Source: Gemmataceae bacterium
Lineage (GTDB): Bacteria > Planctomycetota > Planctomycetia > Gemmatales > Gemmataceae
Assembly (NCBI GenBank): GCA_019636445.1
Contig: JAHBXO010000019.1
Span: forward strand, 1-64,000
Reading direction: 5' to 3'
DNA length: 64,000 nucleotides
This document shows, in pieces, positions 1-9,430 of the stretch. Made by a program: the position numbers and the translations under genes. The notes beneath the pieces are model-generated. The model had not been told where the DNA came from and did no database searches. It was given only the letters and a program-made list of their open reading frames with translations. The stretch's first letter is position 1; each line of letters opens with the position of its first letter.

Positions 1-57
1 CAGACGGTGTGCGCGTGCCCCTACCTGAAAACAGGAAGTTAATTTGTGGGAAACGTA

Positions 58-582
58 TTACTTCTTCTTCGGATTGATCGATCGCATCGCGTCCTGGGCC
101 GCCTTGGCCAGCTTGCTCTTCTTGTCTTCGCTCTTCTGGACCGCTCGCAGGTCGGGGATCGCTTCCCGGGCCTTGTCGCCCATGGCGGCCAGGCCGTTCG
201 CGGCGGCGATCTTCACGCTCTCCTCCTTGTCCTCCTTGAGCATCTTGACCAGCGCCGGCACCGCCTCCTTCGGGTCGGGGTCGACCTTGCCGTAGGCGAG
301 GGCCGCGGCCCGACGAACGGTGGCGTCCTTGTCTTCCAGCGACTTCTTGATGTCCGGGACCGCCGAGGTCACCAGCGACTTCATGATCTGGCCGAGCTTG
401 CCGAGCTCCTCGAGCGCCTCCGCCTTCTTCTTGGCGTCCTTGGCGGTCTTGAGTTGTTCGGTGTACTTCTTGGCTTCTTCGGCCTTGCTGGCGGCGACGA
501 GGGCGTCGGCGGCAACGAGGGCAAACAGGCCGAACGCCAACAGGCCGACGGACGCGAACCGCATCCCGCGACGGAACGACAT
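58..582 (-). CDS. Exported HEAT-repeat protein
   Basis: 174 aa. A hydrophobic segment at residues 9-31 acts as a signal peptide or membrane anchor. It is followed by a Lys/Glu/Ala-rich helical region (32-70) and two or three HEAT-type helical pairs (about 75-150), recognisable by the VRRAAALAYG and VKIAAANGLAAMG patterns. HEAT repeats are protein-interaction scaffolds; no enzymatic motif is seen. The tail is Lys-rich. The start is an ATG; a second Met at residue 7 is possible. It stands alone, convergent with nothing visible at the window edge. Confidence 0.75.
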   Translation of the reverse strand: MSFRRGMRFASVGLLAFGLFALVAADALVAASKAEEAKKYTEQLKTAKDAKKKAEALEELGKLGQIMKSLVTSAVPDIKKSLEDKDATVRRAAALAYGKVDPDPKEAVPALVKMLKEDKEESVKIAAANGLAAMGDKAREAIPDLRAVQKSEDKKSKLAKAAQDAMRSINPKKK

Positions 583-721
583 GGCGAATCTCCGGGGAAA
601 GGGCTGATGACGCTATTCTAACCGGCGACGGTGTCCGGTACGAGCATTAGACACCGCGCGGCCACCCGAAGTTCCGATTCGAAGACGGAACTCGGCGGCA
701 CGCTGGAAAATGAGAATTGGC

Positions 722-2425
722 TCAGTTCTTCGGCTCGGGCACCGCGGCGGGGGCGGCTGCCGGGTCGCCGGGCTTCTTCGCGGCGGGGACCGGTTCCGGC
801 TTGCTCGCGGGAAGACCGATGCCGAGCGGGGCACGATACTTCGGTGCTTTGTCCCGCAGGCAGATCAGCAATCCCGACTCGGACGCGGCATAGATGCGAT
901 CGGTCTGGGTGTTCAGGGTGGTGTTCGGGAAGCCGATCAGGTTCACGGTTCCCAAGAGGATGGCCCGCTTCGAAGCGGCATCGGCCACGCGGTTGCGATC
1001 GTAGGCCCGAAGGATGCCTTGCTTGTCGCGGACGTAGACGATTTCGTCATTCACGGCCAGGACCGTGTCGGCGGTATCATCCGTCCGCCAGAGGACTTCG
1101 CCGGTGGCGCGATCCACGCGGGCCACGCCCGACGTGTCGCCACCCTGATAGACGGATTCTTTGGTGACCAGCGGCTCGCGATTCATCGCCCCGCCCACAT
1201 TGGAGCGCCAGACGACCTTGGCGACCGCGCCGCCGCCGCTCGTCAGGTCGATCGCCATCAGGTTGCCATCGGCCAGTGGGATGTACCCGATGTCTTCGGC
1301 TTGCGTGGGCTGCGCGGCGGGCGCGTTGGGAAGCTTGGACAAAACCTGCTGCGCGCGATCGTCCTTGAGATACGCCTGGACGAACGGCGAATCGCCGATC
1401 ATCCAGATGCGGTAATTCGTGGCGAGCGGGGCGTAGGTCAGGCGCACCGTGGAGCCGATGATCCAGCGCGATTTCGGTTCGATCGCTCGCGGGAGCAGGC
1501 TGGCCATTTCATACACGGCCGCCAGCGAGGGAGGAATGGACGACACCGACGGAGTGCGCTGGATCTGCGCGCCGGTGGGGTCTTGCAGGGAGTACGGTTG
1601 ACGGAGGCTGTGGACCGTGGAGAGCGATTCCGACCGCGTGATGTATTTCCCCTTGTCGTCGAAGACGCGATACGGGGGGCGAACGGACGGTGCGACGGAC
1701 AGCGACGGGGCACGCTGGGTCGCAAGCGCGCCACCGGTCGCTTGTGTGCGGGCGTCGACGGTGACCTTCTGCTCTTCGAAGTATTCCCCCCGCGCGCCGA
1801 CCTTCCGGGAGGAACCGGGATAACGTTGCGCCACCAGGTCGGCGGGATTCTTGACGCGGTTGTCCACCGCGCCGGCGAGGCTGCCGAACCCGGCGGCGGC
1901 ATTGGCGTTCGCCCGTTTTTCCGGCATCATGATCGCTTGCGGCAGTTCATAAGCCGTCACCCGCTGACCGTTCATCGTGACGTAGATTACGTCCCGGTCG
2001 AGCGACGGCGCCGACGAGGGAACCAACGGCAGCCGATATTGGAACTCCACCAGCCCCGTGTAACGGTGGAAGCAGTAGAGCGTCACGAGATTGACGGCCA
2101 CGACGTGCTTGTCGTTGAACGCGACCGGGTAGACCGGGGCGTTCAGGGAATCGAACTTGAAGGACCATTGGGTGCCGCCCGTCTTGGCGTCGAGCACGAC
2201 CAGAAGGCCGCCCTTGGTTCGCACGAAGAGCTGATTGTTGTCGGCGACCTGGATCAGCGAAACGCCGTCCTGCTTGCCGAGGATCGGGATCGCCGCGGTC
2301 CATTCGGTTTTCAGGTTGGCGGCGTCGAGGACACTGTCGGACGGCGGCACCGCCGATTGCGCCGGTGCCGGCAGGGCCGTCCACAACGACACAACGACCG
2401 CCAGCGTAGGACCGAGGACGCGCAT
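722..2425 (-). CDS. Exported PQQ-like beta-propeller repeat protein
   Basis: 567 aa from the chosen start. The ATG at 2425 has a GGAG seven bases upstream; an in-frame ATG at 2464 would add 13 residues but lacks a Shine-Dalgarno. A signal peptide (first ~23 residues, ending ALPAPAQS) suggests periplasmic or surface location. PQQ-type blades are seen near residue 70 (LLVVLDAKTGGTQWSF) and near 430-480 (ARVDRATGEVLWRTDD and GILRAYDRN). The middle third is less repeat-like. The C-terminus is a Pro/Ala/Lys-rich tail. No catalytic residues are evident, so a binding or structural propeller is likely rather than a quinoprotein dehydrogenase. Confidence 0.8.
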   Translation of the reverse strand: MRVLGPTLAVVVSLWTALPAPAQSAVPPSDSVLDAANLKTEWTAAIPILGKQDGVSLIQVADNNQLFVRTKGGLLVVLDAKTGGTQWSFKFDSLNAPVYPVAFNDKHVVAVNLVTLYCFHRYTGLVEFQYRLPLVPSSAPSLDRDVIYVTMNGQRVTAYELPQAIMMPEKRANANAAAGFGSLAGAVDNRVKNPADLVAQRYPGSSRKVGARGEYFEEQKVTVDARTQATGGALATQRAPSLSVAPSVRPPYRVFDDKGKYITRSESLSTVHSLRQPYSLQDPTGAQIQRTPSVSSIPPSLAAVYEMASLLPRAIEPKSRWIIGSTVRLTYAPLATNYRIWMIGDSPFVQAYLKDDRAQQVLSKLPNAPAAQPTQAEDIGYIPLADGNLMAIDLTSGGGAVAKVVWRSNVGGAMNREPLVTKESVYQGGDTSGVARVDRATGEVLWRTDDTADTVLAVNDEIVYVRDKQGILRAYDRNRVADAASKRAILLGTVNLIGFPNTTLNTQTDRIYAASESGLLICLRDKAPKYRAPLGIGLPASKPEPVPAAKKPGDPAAAPAAVPEPKN

Positions 2426-2566
2426 GGCCAAGCTCCGGGTGAACCGGTTACGGATTTTCGGCATTCGCCAGTTTAACGCGCCGGAGCGGAAACGTGTTGG
2501 CGAACCCGGATCGTCGACGGCGAAACCGGCGTCGGCGGGAGCGGTTGTGCCGGTTCCGCCGGGCGA

Positions 2567-3064
2567 TCACTTCTTCCCGAGCGCCCGCTTCCGCGCGAAG
2601 AACGTGCCGAGCAACGCCGCGCATTCCGGGGCCTCGACGCCGCCGAGCACGGTGCAGCGGTGGTTCAGCCGCGGGTCCGTCGTGATCTGATAGAGCGAGT
2701 GGCACGCCCCCGCCTTTGGATCGGCGCAGCCGTACACCACCACCGGCACGCGCGCCTGGACGATCGCCCCGGCGCACATCGGGCACGGCTCCAGCGTCAC
2801 GTAAAGGAAGCAGTTCTCCAACCGCCACGACCCGAGTGCCGTGGCGGCCTGCGTCAGCGCGATCAACTCGGCGTGCGCCGTCGGGTCCTTCAACTGTTCC
2901 CGTTGGTTGTGCGCCCGCGCGACGACGCCGCGTTCCGGGTGGACGATGACGGCGCCGACCGGCACTTCGTCCTCGGCGTCCGCCACGCGCGCCTCCTCGA
3001 TGGCCATCGCCATGTGCAGGAGGTGCACCGGGTGCCGCGGATCAGTGAACGCAAGGTCGAGCAT
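2567..3064 (-). CDS. tadA: Nucleoside/tRNA adenosine deaminase (TadA-like)
   Basis: 165 aa, normal length for the cytidine/deoxycytidylate deaminase fold. The zinc site is complete: HAE at residues 64-66 (His ligand and catalytic Glu) and PCPMC at 93-97 (two Cys ligands). TadA deaminates the wobble adenosine of tRNA-Arg(ACG) to inosine. Guanine deaminases share the same motifs, so the substrate is inferred. Start ATG at 3064. It is divergent from the YkgJ-type gene with only 38 bp between the starts, so the two probably share a compact divergent promoter region. Confidence 0.8.
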   Translation of the reverse strand: MLDLAFTDPRHPVHLLHMAMAIEEARVADAEDEVPVGAVIVHPERGVVARAHNQREQLKDPTAHAELIALTQAATALGSWRLENCFLYVTLEPCPMCAGAIVQARVPVVVYGCADPKAGACHSLYQITTDPRLNHRCTVLGGVEAPECAALLGTFFARKRALGKK

Positions 3065-3102
3065 GGAGGGGATTCTAGCGGCCGAAACCGTACAACGGCC
3101 GC

Positions 3103-3525
3103 ATGCCGAACGAAACCGACGAACCCTGGTACCGCGACGGGTTGCGCTTCACCTGCACCCAGTGCGGAAAATGCTGCACCGGCGACCCGGGCTACGTCTG
3201 GGTCGACGAGGAGGAACTGCGCAAGCTCGCGGCGTTCCGCGGCGAACCGCTCCGCGAATTCGTCCCGCTGTACACCCGCAAGGCGCGCGGCAAAGTCACC
3301 CTGCGCGAGAAGGCCAACGGCGACTGCGTCTTCTACGATTCCGAACGCGGCTGCACCGTCTATCCCGTCCGCCCGAAGCAGTGCCGCACCTGGCCCTTCT
3401 GGGAGAGCAACCTCGCTTCGCCCGAGGTCTGGGAGCGCACCGAGTCGATCTGCCCCGGCAGCGGCCAAGGGGAATTGATCCCGGTCGAAGAGATCACCCG
3501 GCGGATGCGCGTCGTGAAGATGTGA
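3103..3525 (+). CDS. YkgJ-family cysteine cluster protein
   Basis: 140 aa. An N-terminal CTQCGKCC cluster (Cys 18, 21, 24, 25) and further Cys at 75, 84 and 94 match the YkgJ/UPF0153 zinc- or iron-chelating pattern, including the typical CxVYPxRPxxCRxWPF segment. The biochemical role of this family is not well established. No signal peptide or membrane segment, so cytoplasmic. Start ATG. Its 3' end converges on the DUF1559 gene with a bidirectional hairpin between them. Confidence 0.8.
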   Translation: MPNETDEPWYRDGLRFTCTQCGKCCTGDPGYVWVDEEELRKLAAFRGEPLREFVPLYTRKARGKVTLREKANGDCVFYDSERGCTVYPVRPKQCRTWPFWESNLASPEVWERTESICPGSGQGELIPVEEITRRMRVVKM

Positions 3526-3530
3526 ACGGA

Positions 3531-3571
3531 AACGGGCACCGGATGGATCGCCGATCCCTCCGGTGCCCGTT
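3531..3571. terminator. Bidirectional intrinsic-type hairpin
   Basis: A perfect 13-bp inverted repeat (AACGGGCACCGGA at 3531-3543, its complement at 3559-3571) with a 15-nt loop lies between two convergent genes. There is no strong U-tract, so termination efficiency is uncertain. Confidence 0.6.
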
Positions 3572-3586
3572 GCGTCTTCACGCGGC

Positions 3587-5266
3587 TTAATCTTCGATCA
3601 CTTCTCCGCCGGCCTTCGTGATGTGTGCGTGCAGCGTCGCCGGCTTGATCGTCTTCGCGATCGTCCGCACCGACCCGTCGCCAAACGCGATATTCGTGAT
3701 GTCGCCGATCCACAGGAAGAACTCGTGCGGGTTCTTCTTCGGGTCGTATTCGATGTCGTCCGGCTTGGTCCACGGCACGGCCGTCTTGCCCTGCGCGATC
3801 ATAAAGGTGTTCGACGTGCCGTCGGCGATCTGCGTGATCTTGACGCCCTGCACGAGGTCGAACATCGCGCCGTTGCCGCGGAAGACCTGCATGTGCGTCT
3901 CCTTCGAGCCGGGCTTCGTCGTGCCGACGATCTCGAACACGCGCGGCATCGGATTGTTCTCCAGCAGCTTCTTGTTGTGCTCGCTGTCCCAGGGTTCGTC
4001 GAGCTTGAACTGCTTGTAGAGGTTGTCCTGCTCGATGTACGGCAGGATGGCGACGCGCCACGAGAGCAGCGGCTTGCCCTTCTTGCCGAGGATCGCGGCC
4101 GGGGGCATCGAGCCAAAGGAGGAGTCGTAGTTGTGCATCGCGAGGGCGAGCTGTTTGAGGTTGTTGACGGTGTTGGCGCGGGCGGCCGCCTGACCGGGCT
4201 TCGAGAAAAACGTGAACACCGGCGCGATGTCGAAGTCGGCTTTCACGGCCAGCGATACCGTCGCCTGGGAGTCGTCGCTGGCGAACTTCATCGACGACAG
4301 CGCCGCCTTCGCCGCGTCGGCGAGGCCGAGCAGCTTCGCGTTCGCTTCGTCCTTCTTCAATTCGGCGGTACCCGCGGCGAGGAGCGTCTGCATCAGCGTC
4401 TTGAAGACCCCCAACGATTTCTCGGCCTCCAGCGCCTTGGCACGGTTCGCGGTCTTGATGGCGACGTTCACACTCAGCTCGGCCCCCAACGTCGCCGACG
4501 CCACAATCGCATCCGAGTGGATGATCGGCTTGAACGGCTCGGCCTGCGGCGGCAGGTTCTCCTGCCGAATCTCGTCCGGAAGGCTGGCGAAGTTCAGCCC
4601 GAGCGCCGCCGTTTTCCCCTCCGCCGCCGCCGCGAGCGCCTCCGCGATCGGGCTGTTCTTCGGGTTGCCCTGCGGCGTCATCAGGTCGTTCCCGTTCGGC
4701 CCGAGGATCACCACGCGATTCGGGTTGTCGAAGAAGAACAGCGTCTTCGCCGATTCGGCTTTCGGGTCGTCCTTGCCGCCGGGCCGCTGCGGACGCCGTT
4801 CCTCGATCGCATACACGCCGTCCCGCACCTTTTTGAACTTCTTGAATCCGAAGTCCTCCGGAATCTTCTTGATCTCGGCGAGTGCGTTCAGCCCGGCGAC
4901 GGCTTGCTTGCCGTTCATCGGCTTGGACAGTGTGAACGCCAGACATACCCGTGCCTGGTCTCCCGGCCCCTTGAGCTTCGGCATGAAGACCGTGAAGGTC
5001 TTCACGTCCTCCGGAGCGATGCCGATCGCCTCCGAAAGCCCCATCAGTTGTTCGTAGAGCTTTTCGGGGTTCGCCTTGCGGAAGGCGTCGAGTTGGGGGG
5101 TCTTCCAGAGCGAGGCGACATCCGCGTGGAAGAAGAGCGCGGTATCGGCCGGGACCCACGAGAGGATTTCGGCGAATTCCTTGGAAGGCGGCGCGGCCGG
5201 TGCCGGCGCGGCGAGCACGGCGAGCACGAGCGCGCCGACCAGGAACTGACGGAGTCGAGTGAACAT
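3587..5266 (-). CDS. DUF1559-domain protein with long N-terminal region
   Basis: 559 aa from the ATG at 5266, which places a clean signal peptide (about residues 4-24, ending APAPA) at the N-terminus. A longer reading frame would need a TTG at 5305. Residues ~28-350 form a region with the look of a DUF3352-like exported domain (opens LSWVPADTALFFHADV). The C-terminal third carries the DUF1559 hallmarks: NNLKQLALAMHNY, SWRVAILPYIEQ, DGTSNTF and FGDGSV near the end. DUF1559 proteins are hugely expanded in planctomycetes and usually have an N-terminal pilin-like methylation helix. That helix is absent here; the domain sits at the C-terminus instead. Function unknown. Confidence 0.85.
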   Translation of the reverse strand: MFTRLRQFLVGALVLAVLAAPAPAAPPSKEFAEILSWVPADTALFFHADVASLWKTPQLDAFRKANPEKLYEQLMGLSEAIGIAPEDVKTFTVFMPKLKGPGDQARVCLAFTLSKPMNGKQAVAGLNALAEIKKIPEDFGFKKFKKVRDGVYAIEERRPQRPGGKDDPKAESAKTLFFFDNPNRVVILGPNGNDLMTPQGNPKNSPIAEALAAAAEGKTAALGLNFASLPDEIRQENLPPQAEPFKPIIHSDAIVASATLGAELSVNVAIKTANRAKALEAEKSLGVFKTLMQTLLAAGTAELKKDEANAKLLGLADAAKAALSSMKFASDDSQATVSLAVKADFDIAPVFTFFSKPGQAAARANTVNNLKQLALAMHNYDSSFGSMPPAAILGKKGKPLLSWRVAILPYIEQDNLYKQFKLDEPWDSEHNKKLLENNPMPRVFEIVGTTKPGSKETHMQVFRGNGAMFDLVQGVKITQIADGTSNTFMIAQGKTAVPWTKPDDIEYDPKKNPHEFFLWIGDITNIAFGDGSVRTIAKTIKPATLHAHITKAGGEVIED

Positions 5267-5471
5267 CGAAGTTGCCCTGGGAGGAGCAGCGGAATGCGAT
5301 TCCAACAGCTAACGTAAGGACGCCCACGCTCCCGACCGATTTCAGCCCGTCCCGACAATTCCGGCGACCGGGCGAGGAACCGGCGACCGTTTTCGCGAGC
5401 AGGGCTTGAGCGGGACCCACCGTAGGGTATCAATCAGAGTGGGGGATTAGCGAAGCGGGGAGGTTGGTGCG

Positions 5472-6500
5472 GTGCCCACAATGTGTTGTACGTCCTGCGG
5501 CGGCCGCCGGGAGATCGCGGATTATCTCGCGCGCCTGCCCCTCCGCTGTACGGGGTGCGGTCACAGCCTCGTCGCCGAAACGGAAGCCGTGAAATCGCTG
5601 CTGGCGACGCTGGTGGCACCCCCGCCGAATGGGGTCCACGGCACCGATGCCGTTCCCACGCTCGAATATGTCAGCCTCTCGAACGCGGAACTCTCGGAGT
5701 CGGCGGCACCGCCGGCGCCGAAACCGGTCGAACCGCTCGAGTCGGCCTCGATGCTGGAGATCACGCCGAGCCAGATGGAGATTTCGATCCAGCCCGACCG
5801 CGAACTGCCGCCGCTGGTGGTGTCGGAAAAATTCAGTGGGTCGTCGTTCCAGTTGCCGCCTCAGGGTTCGTCGTCCGGGTCCGAGGAACAGGACAAGTCG
5901 AAACTGGCGGAACGGTTGAAGGAAATCGCCTCGCTGCCGGCGATCGAGCTGGATCCCGCCCCGCTCCCGGATCCGTTGCCGCCCGAACCCGTTCCGGAAC
6001 CCGAACTGGCGTCGCCGGGCCAGCGGTTCGCCGCGCGATTCCTGACCTACGGCCTCGGAGTGCTCGCGTTCTACGGCGGCTACGGCTGGTTATCGATCCT
6101 GAGCCGAAGTGGCGTCATCGGAAGCGGAACCCCGTCCTTCCTCACGTCCGGTCTCTTCTTTGTTCCTTTGGCCCTCTATCTTTTGATCCACATCCTCTTG
6201 CTCGCCAGGCGCGGACAGGATGTCGGCAAACTGTTGCTCAGCCTTTGTATCCGGAAGGACGACGGAACGCCGACCGTGGCTGGCGAAGCCCTCTGGCGGC
6301 GGGAAGTGGGCATTCACCTCGTCCCGCTCGCCGCCTACCTGCTCGGCCTCGTGCTTGCGCGGGCCGTGAATCCCACGTTCGGTCTCGCGGGAGCCATCTT
6401 CGCGATCGTGCTTCCGATCTTCGATGCGCTGTTCGTTTTTTCGCGGAACGGGCAGTGCCTGCACGATCGGCTGGCGAAGACGATCGTCGTGGAGAAATAA
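5472..6500 (+). CDS. Zinc-ribbon plus RDD-family membrane protein
   Basis: 342 aa. The N-terminus has paired cysteines (residues 5-9 and 26-29), a small zinc ribbon. A Pro/Ser/Glu-rich cytoplasmic linker (about 40-175) follows, then an RDD domain with four hydrophobic segments (about 186-345) ending RNGQCLHDRLAKTIVVE, the typical RDD C-terminal signature. RDD proteins are small membrane proteins, some linked to sodium/proton exchange; role here unknown. The GTG at 5472 is preferred because GGGAGG lies nine bases upstream; the ATG at 5481 is 18 bases away. Divergent from the DUF1559 gene. Confidence 0.75.
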   Translation: MPTMCCTSCGGRREIADYLARLPLRCTGCGHSLVAETEAVKSLLATLVAPPPNGVHGTDAVPTLEYVSLSNAELSESAAPPAPKPVEPLESASMLEITPSQMEISIQPDRELPPLVVSEKFSGSSFQLPPQGSSSGSEEQDKSKLAERLKEIASLPAIELDPAPLPDPLPPEPVPEPELASPGQRFAARFLTYGLGVLAFYGGYGWLSILSRSGVIGSGTPSFLTSGLFFVPLALYLLIHILLLARRGQDVGKLLLSLCIRKDDGTPTVAGEALWRREVGIHLVPLAAYLLGLVLARAVNPTFGLAGAIFAIVLPIFDALFVFSRNGQCLHDRLAKTIVVEK

Positions 6501-6561
6501 GCCGCGCGTTCCCTAGCGCGGTTCCCAAGTTGATGGCGCGGATCTTGCTTGCCAGGTCCGT

Positions 6562-6632
6562 GTTAGCCCGACGCGCCAGCGAGGGATATCTTATGGAGAG
6601 CTGACTCGCCCTCGCTGGCGCGTCGGGCTAAC
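6562..6632. repeat. 24-bp perfect inverted repeat (REP-like or terminator)
   Basis: Arms 6562-6585 and 6609-6632 are exact complements (GTTAGCCCGACGCGCCAGCG... on the left) around a 23-nt loop. It lies between the convergent RDD and KefB-like genes. The position fits a bidirectional terminator; the length and perfection suggest a mobile palindromic repeat. Translated, one arm reads LARRASEG, a string I associate with scattered intergenic repeats in planctomycete annotations (recollection, not checked). Confidence 0.6.
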
Positions 6633-6663
6633 CAGAATTCGCGACACCCACTCGGGAACCGCT

Positions 6664-8412
6664 CTAATTCGTCGGCTTTCCGCCGAAGAGTTCCCCACGC
6701 ACACGATCCCGTTCCCGGTCGATCTGATCGGGCGAGGCCCCCAGTTCGCGCAGGAACGATTCCGCCATCGCGAGGGCGACTTCGCCCTCGCCGGCGTAAA
6801 CCTCGTCGGCACCGGCGGCGCGGAGCGAGTCGCGCTCGCGCAGGTAGCCCGCGCGGGCGATCACGCGGATCGTCGGGTTCAGTTCCCGTGCCGCCTTCAC
6901 CAGATCCGCCGCGCCCGCCGTCATCCCCGACGAGCTGAGCACCAGCGTGCCGGCGTCGGCGATGCCGACCTGCACGAGCGTTTCCGGACGGCTGGCGTCG
7001 CCGTACACGGCGTCCATGCCGTTCGCGCGCAGCTGGCGCACCGTGTCGAGGTTCATCTCGATGATGGTGGTCTTGATGCCGTTCTCCTGGAGCACGCGCG
7101 AGAGCGTGCGGCCGACCGGCCCGTAGCCGACGACCACGGCGCGGAACCGGGGATCGGCGGGCCGTTCGGCGTCGCTTGGGCCGAGGTCCAACCCAGGGGA
7201 CTTGATCCGTGCCGTCAGCAGGCGCCAGAGGCGCGGCCGGAGCCGGAGCCAGCGCTCCACCGGTCCAACGGTGCGATAGAGCATCGGATTCAGCGAGATC
7301 GAGATGATGGCGGCCGCGACGAGGGCGTTCGTGGCGGCACCGTCGTCCGGCAGCACCTTCAGCTTCAGGCCGACGGTGGCGAGGATGAAGGAGAATTCGC
7401 CGATCTGCCCGAGCACGACGGCGACGGCGAGCGCGGTGCGCACGGGGTAGCCGCGCAACAGCACGATGACGAGGGCGATCGCCGGCTTGGCGATCATGAC
7501 GACGGCCAGCGTGGCGGCGGCCGCGCCGGGCGCTTGCATCACGGAACTCGGGTCCAGCAACATGCCGACCGAGACGAAGAAGAGCACGGCGAAGGCGTCG
7601 CGCATCGGCAGGGCGTCGGTCGCGGCGCGGAGGCTGAAGTCGCTGCGGCCGACGATCATGCCGGCGAGGAACGCGCCGAGCGCCATGGAGACATCGAAGA
7701 GCTTGGCGGAGCCGACGGCGATGCCGAGGGCGATGACGAGCACCGTGAGCGTGAACAGCTCGCGGGACTTGGTGGCGGCGATGCGGGTGAGGATCCACGG
7801 CACGACTCGGGCGCCGATCGGTACCGCGATGACGAGGAGCGCGCCGAGCTTCACCGTCGTCAGGCCGAGGGCCACGAAGACGTTGCCGCCGTCGCCGAGG
7901 AGGACCGGCAGCAGGACGAGGACGATGACGGTGAAGAGGTCCTCGACGACGAGCCAGCCGACGGCGATGTGTCCGGTGGGGGTGTGGAGGTGGCGGTTGT
8001 CGGCGAGGACGCGGGTGAGGACCACGGTGCTGGCGACGGAGAGGGCGAGGCCGTAGACGAGACCGGCGGCCCACCCCCAGCCGAGGGCGAGCGCGACGGC
8101 GAGGCCGAGGACGGTGGCGACGGCGCTTTGCCCCACGGCGCCCGGGATGGCAATGCGGCGAACGGCCAGGAGTTCTTCCAGGTGGAAGTGGAGGCCGACG
8201 CCGAACATCAGCAGGATGACGCCGATCTCGGCCATTTGTTCGGCGAGGTGGCGGTCGACGACGATGCCGGGCGTGTTTGGCCCGACCACGATGCCGGCGA
8301 TCAGGTAGCCGACGATCGGGGAAAGGCCCAGACGGTGCGTGAGATAACCGCAGACCAGCGCGGCGAAGAGACCGCCCGTGAGCGTCAGGATCAGGTCGAT
8401 GTTGTGCGGCAT
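6664..8412 (-). CDS. KefB-type monovalent cation:proton antiporter
   Basis: 582 aa from ATG 8412. Residues 1-395 are a Na+/H+ exchanger-type (CPA2) membrane domain with about 12 hydrophobic helices. Residues 423-540 are a TrkA-N/RCK domain with the dinucleotide-binding motif GYGPVG (429-434) and the acidic end of strand 2 (IIEMN). CPA2 proteins exchange K+ or Na+ for protons across the inner membrane, with the RCK domain sensing nucleotides. An open frame continues far upstream (to 9219) but overlaps the dioxygenase gene and has no transporter homology, so it is rejected. No KefG/KefF-like partner is adjacent. Confidence 0.88.
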   Translation of the reverse strand: MPHNIDLILTLTGGLFAALVCGYLTHRLGLSPIVGYLIAGIVVGPNTPGIVVDRHLAEQMAEIGVILLMFGVGLHFHLEELLAVRRIAIPGAVGQSAVATVLGLAVALALGWGWAAGLVYGLALSVASTVVLTRVLADNRHLHTPTGHIAVGWLVVEDLFTVIVLVLLPVLLGDGGNVFVALGLTTVKLGALLVIAVPIGARVVPWILTRIAATKSRELFTLTVLVIALGIAVGSAKLFDVSMALGAFLAGMIVGRSDFSLRAATDALPMRDAFAVLFFVSVGMLLDPSSVMQAPGAAAATLAVVMIAKPAIALVIVLLRGYPVRTALAVAVVLGQIGEFSFILATVGLKLKVLPDDGAATNALVAAAIISISLNPMLYRTVGPVERWLRLRPRLWRLLTARIKSPGLDLGPSDAERPADPRFRAVVVGYGPVGRTLSRVLQENGIKTTIIEMNLDTVRQLRANGMDAVYGDASRPETLVQVGIADAGTLVLSSSGMTAGAADLVKAARELNPTIRVIARAGYLRERDSLRAAGADEVYAGEGEVALAMAESFLRELGASPDQIDRERDRVRGELFGGKPTN

Positions 8413-8547
8413 CGGGTGCGATTCGTTTCCGTGCGGGGGCGGATCGGTCCGCCGAACCCGTTGCGATTTTATCCTTTGGCATTGATCGGATGCCGGCCGA
8501 CCCATCCAATAGCGGGGATACAAACCATACCCCGAAAGTCTTTCCGT

Positions 8548-9381
8548 ATGCAAGGCCCGACCACGTTCAACGCGATTCCCGGCCAGGACGAACTCGCCGG
8601 CATGGAACGCGACCTCTCGTTCCATCCGTCGGTGACTGCGCATCCGAAATCGCTTTCCGCGGACCAGATCGCGCGCTTCAACCGCGACGGCTACTTGATG
8701 CCGTTCCGATTCTTTTCGGAATCCGAAGCCGCCCACCTGCGCGCCTACTTCGACAAACTCCTGGCGAAGTATTCTGCCGAGGGGAAAGATAGTTATTCCA
8801 TCAGCTCCGCGCACCTGCGCCACGGGCGAGTCTGGGACGTGCTGACGAATCCGAAGATCGTCGCGGTCGTGACCGACCTGCTCGGCCCGAGCGTCGTCGG
8901 CTGGGGATCGCATTTCTTCTGCAAGATGCCCGGCGACGGCAAGACAGTGGCATGGCACCAGGACTCGAGTTATTGGCCGCTGACGCCGGCGAAGGCCGTC
9001 ACCGTCTGGCTCGCCATCGACGACGCCGATCGCGGCAACGCCTGCATGAAGTACATCCCCCGCACGCACACCCTCGGCCACCTGACGTACCAGATGAAGG
9101 AGACCGACGACTCGAACGTGCTGAACCAGACTGTGCCGAACGTGGAGCAGTACGGCGAACCGGTCTACGTGGAATTGAAGGCCGGCGAGGCGGCGCTGCA
9201 CTCCGATTCGCTGCTGCACGGCTCGGAGGCGAATACTTCAAATCGGCGCCGCTGCGGGCTGACGCTGCGCTACACGCCGGGGGACGTGAAAGCCTACCTC
9301 GGTTGGGCGGACAAGGGGGTCGTCGTCGCCGGCGAGCCGCCGGCGCACTGGGCCAACCGGCCGCGGCCTCAGGACGATTGA
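8548..9381 (+). CDS. Phytanoyl-CoA dioxygenase-family protein
   Basis: 277 aa. Fe(II)/2-oxoglutarate oxygenase (PhyH) fold. The HxD metal pair is H137/D139 in AWHQDSSYWPL; the distal His is H224 in LLHGSEANTS, followed by Arg residues (233-235) for 2-oxoglutarate. Substrate unknown; family members hydroxylate small molecules or make secondary metabolites and osmolytes. Start ATG 8548, divergent from the KefB-like gene by 135 bp. Upstream in-frame extension lies inside the antiporter gene and is rejected. Confidence 0.85.
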   Translation: MQGPTTFNAIPGQDELAGMERDLSFHPSVTAHPKSLSADQIARFNRDGYLMPFRFFSESEAAHLRAYFDKLLAKYSAEGKDSYSISSAHLRHGRVWDVLTNPKIVAVVTDLLGPSVVGWGSHFFCKMPGDGKTVAWHQDSSYWPLTPAKAVTVWLAIDDADRGNACMKYIPRTHTLGHLTYQMKETDDSNVLNQTVPNVEQYGEPVYVELKAGEAALHSDSLLHGSEANTSNRRRCGLTLRYTPGDVKAYLGWADKGVVVAGEPPAHWANRPRPQDD

Positions 9382-9430
9382 CGGCACCGGAAGGATGCAT
9401 CGCTGCACACCATGACTTCTCCTGCTCCGG

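Noticed and set aside
710..2476. 588-aa plus-strand frame opposite the PQQ-like gene
   Set aside because: Antisense, Arg/Gly/His-rich, no domain; an artefact of high GC.
8413..9219. N-terminal extension of the KefB-like antiporter
   Set aside because: It is antisense to the phytanoyl-dioxygenase gene, has no transporter features, and the ATG at 8412 fits the family start.
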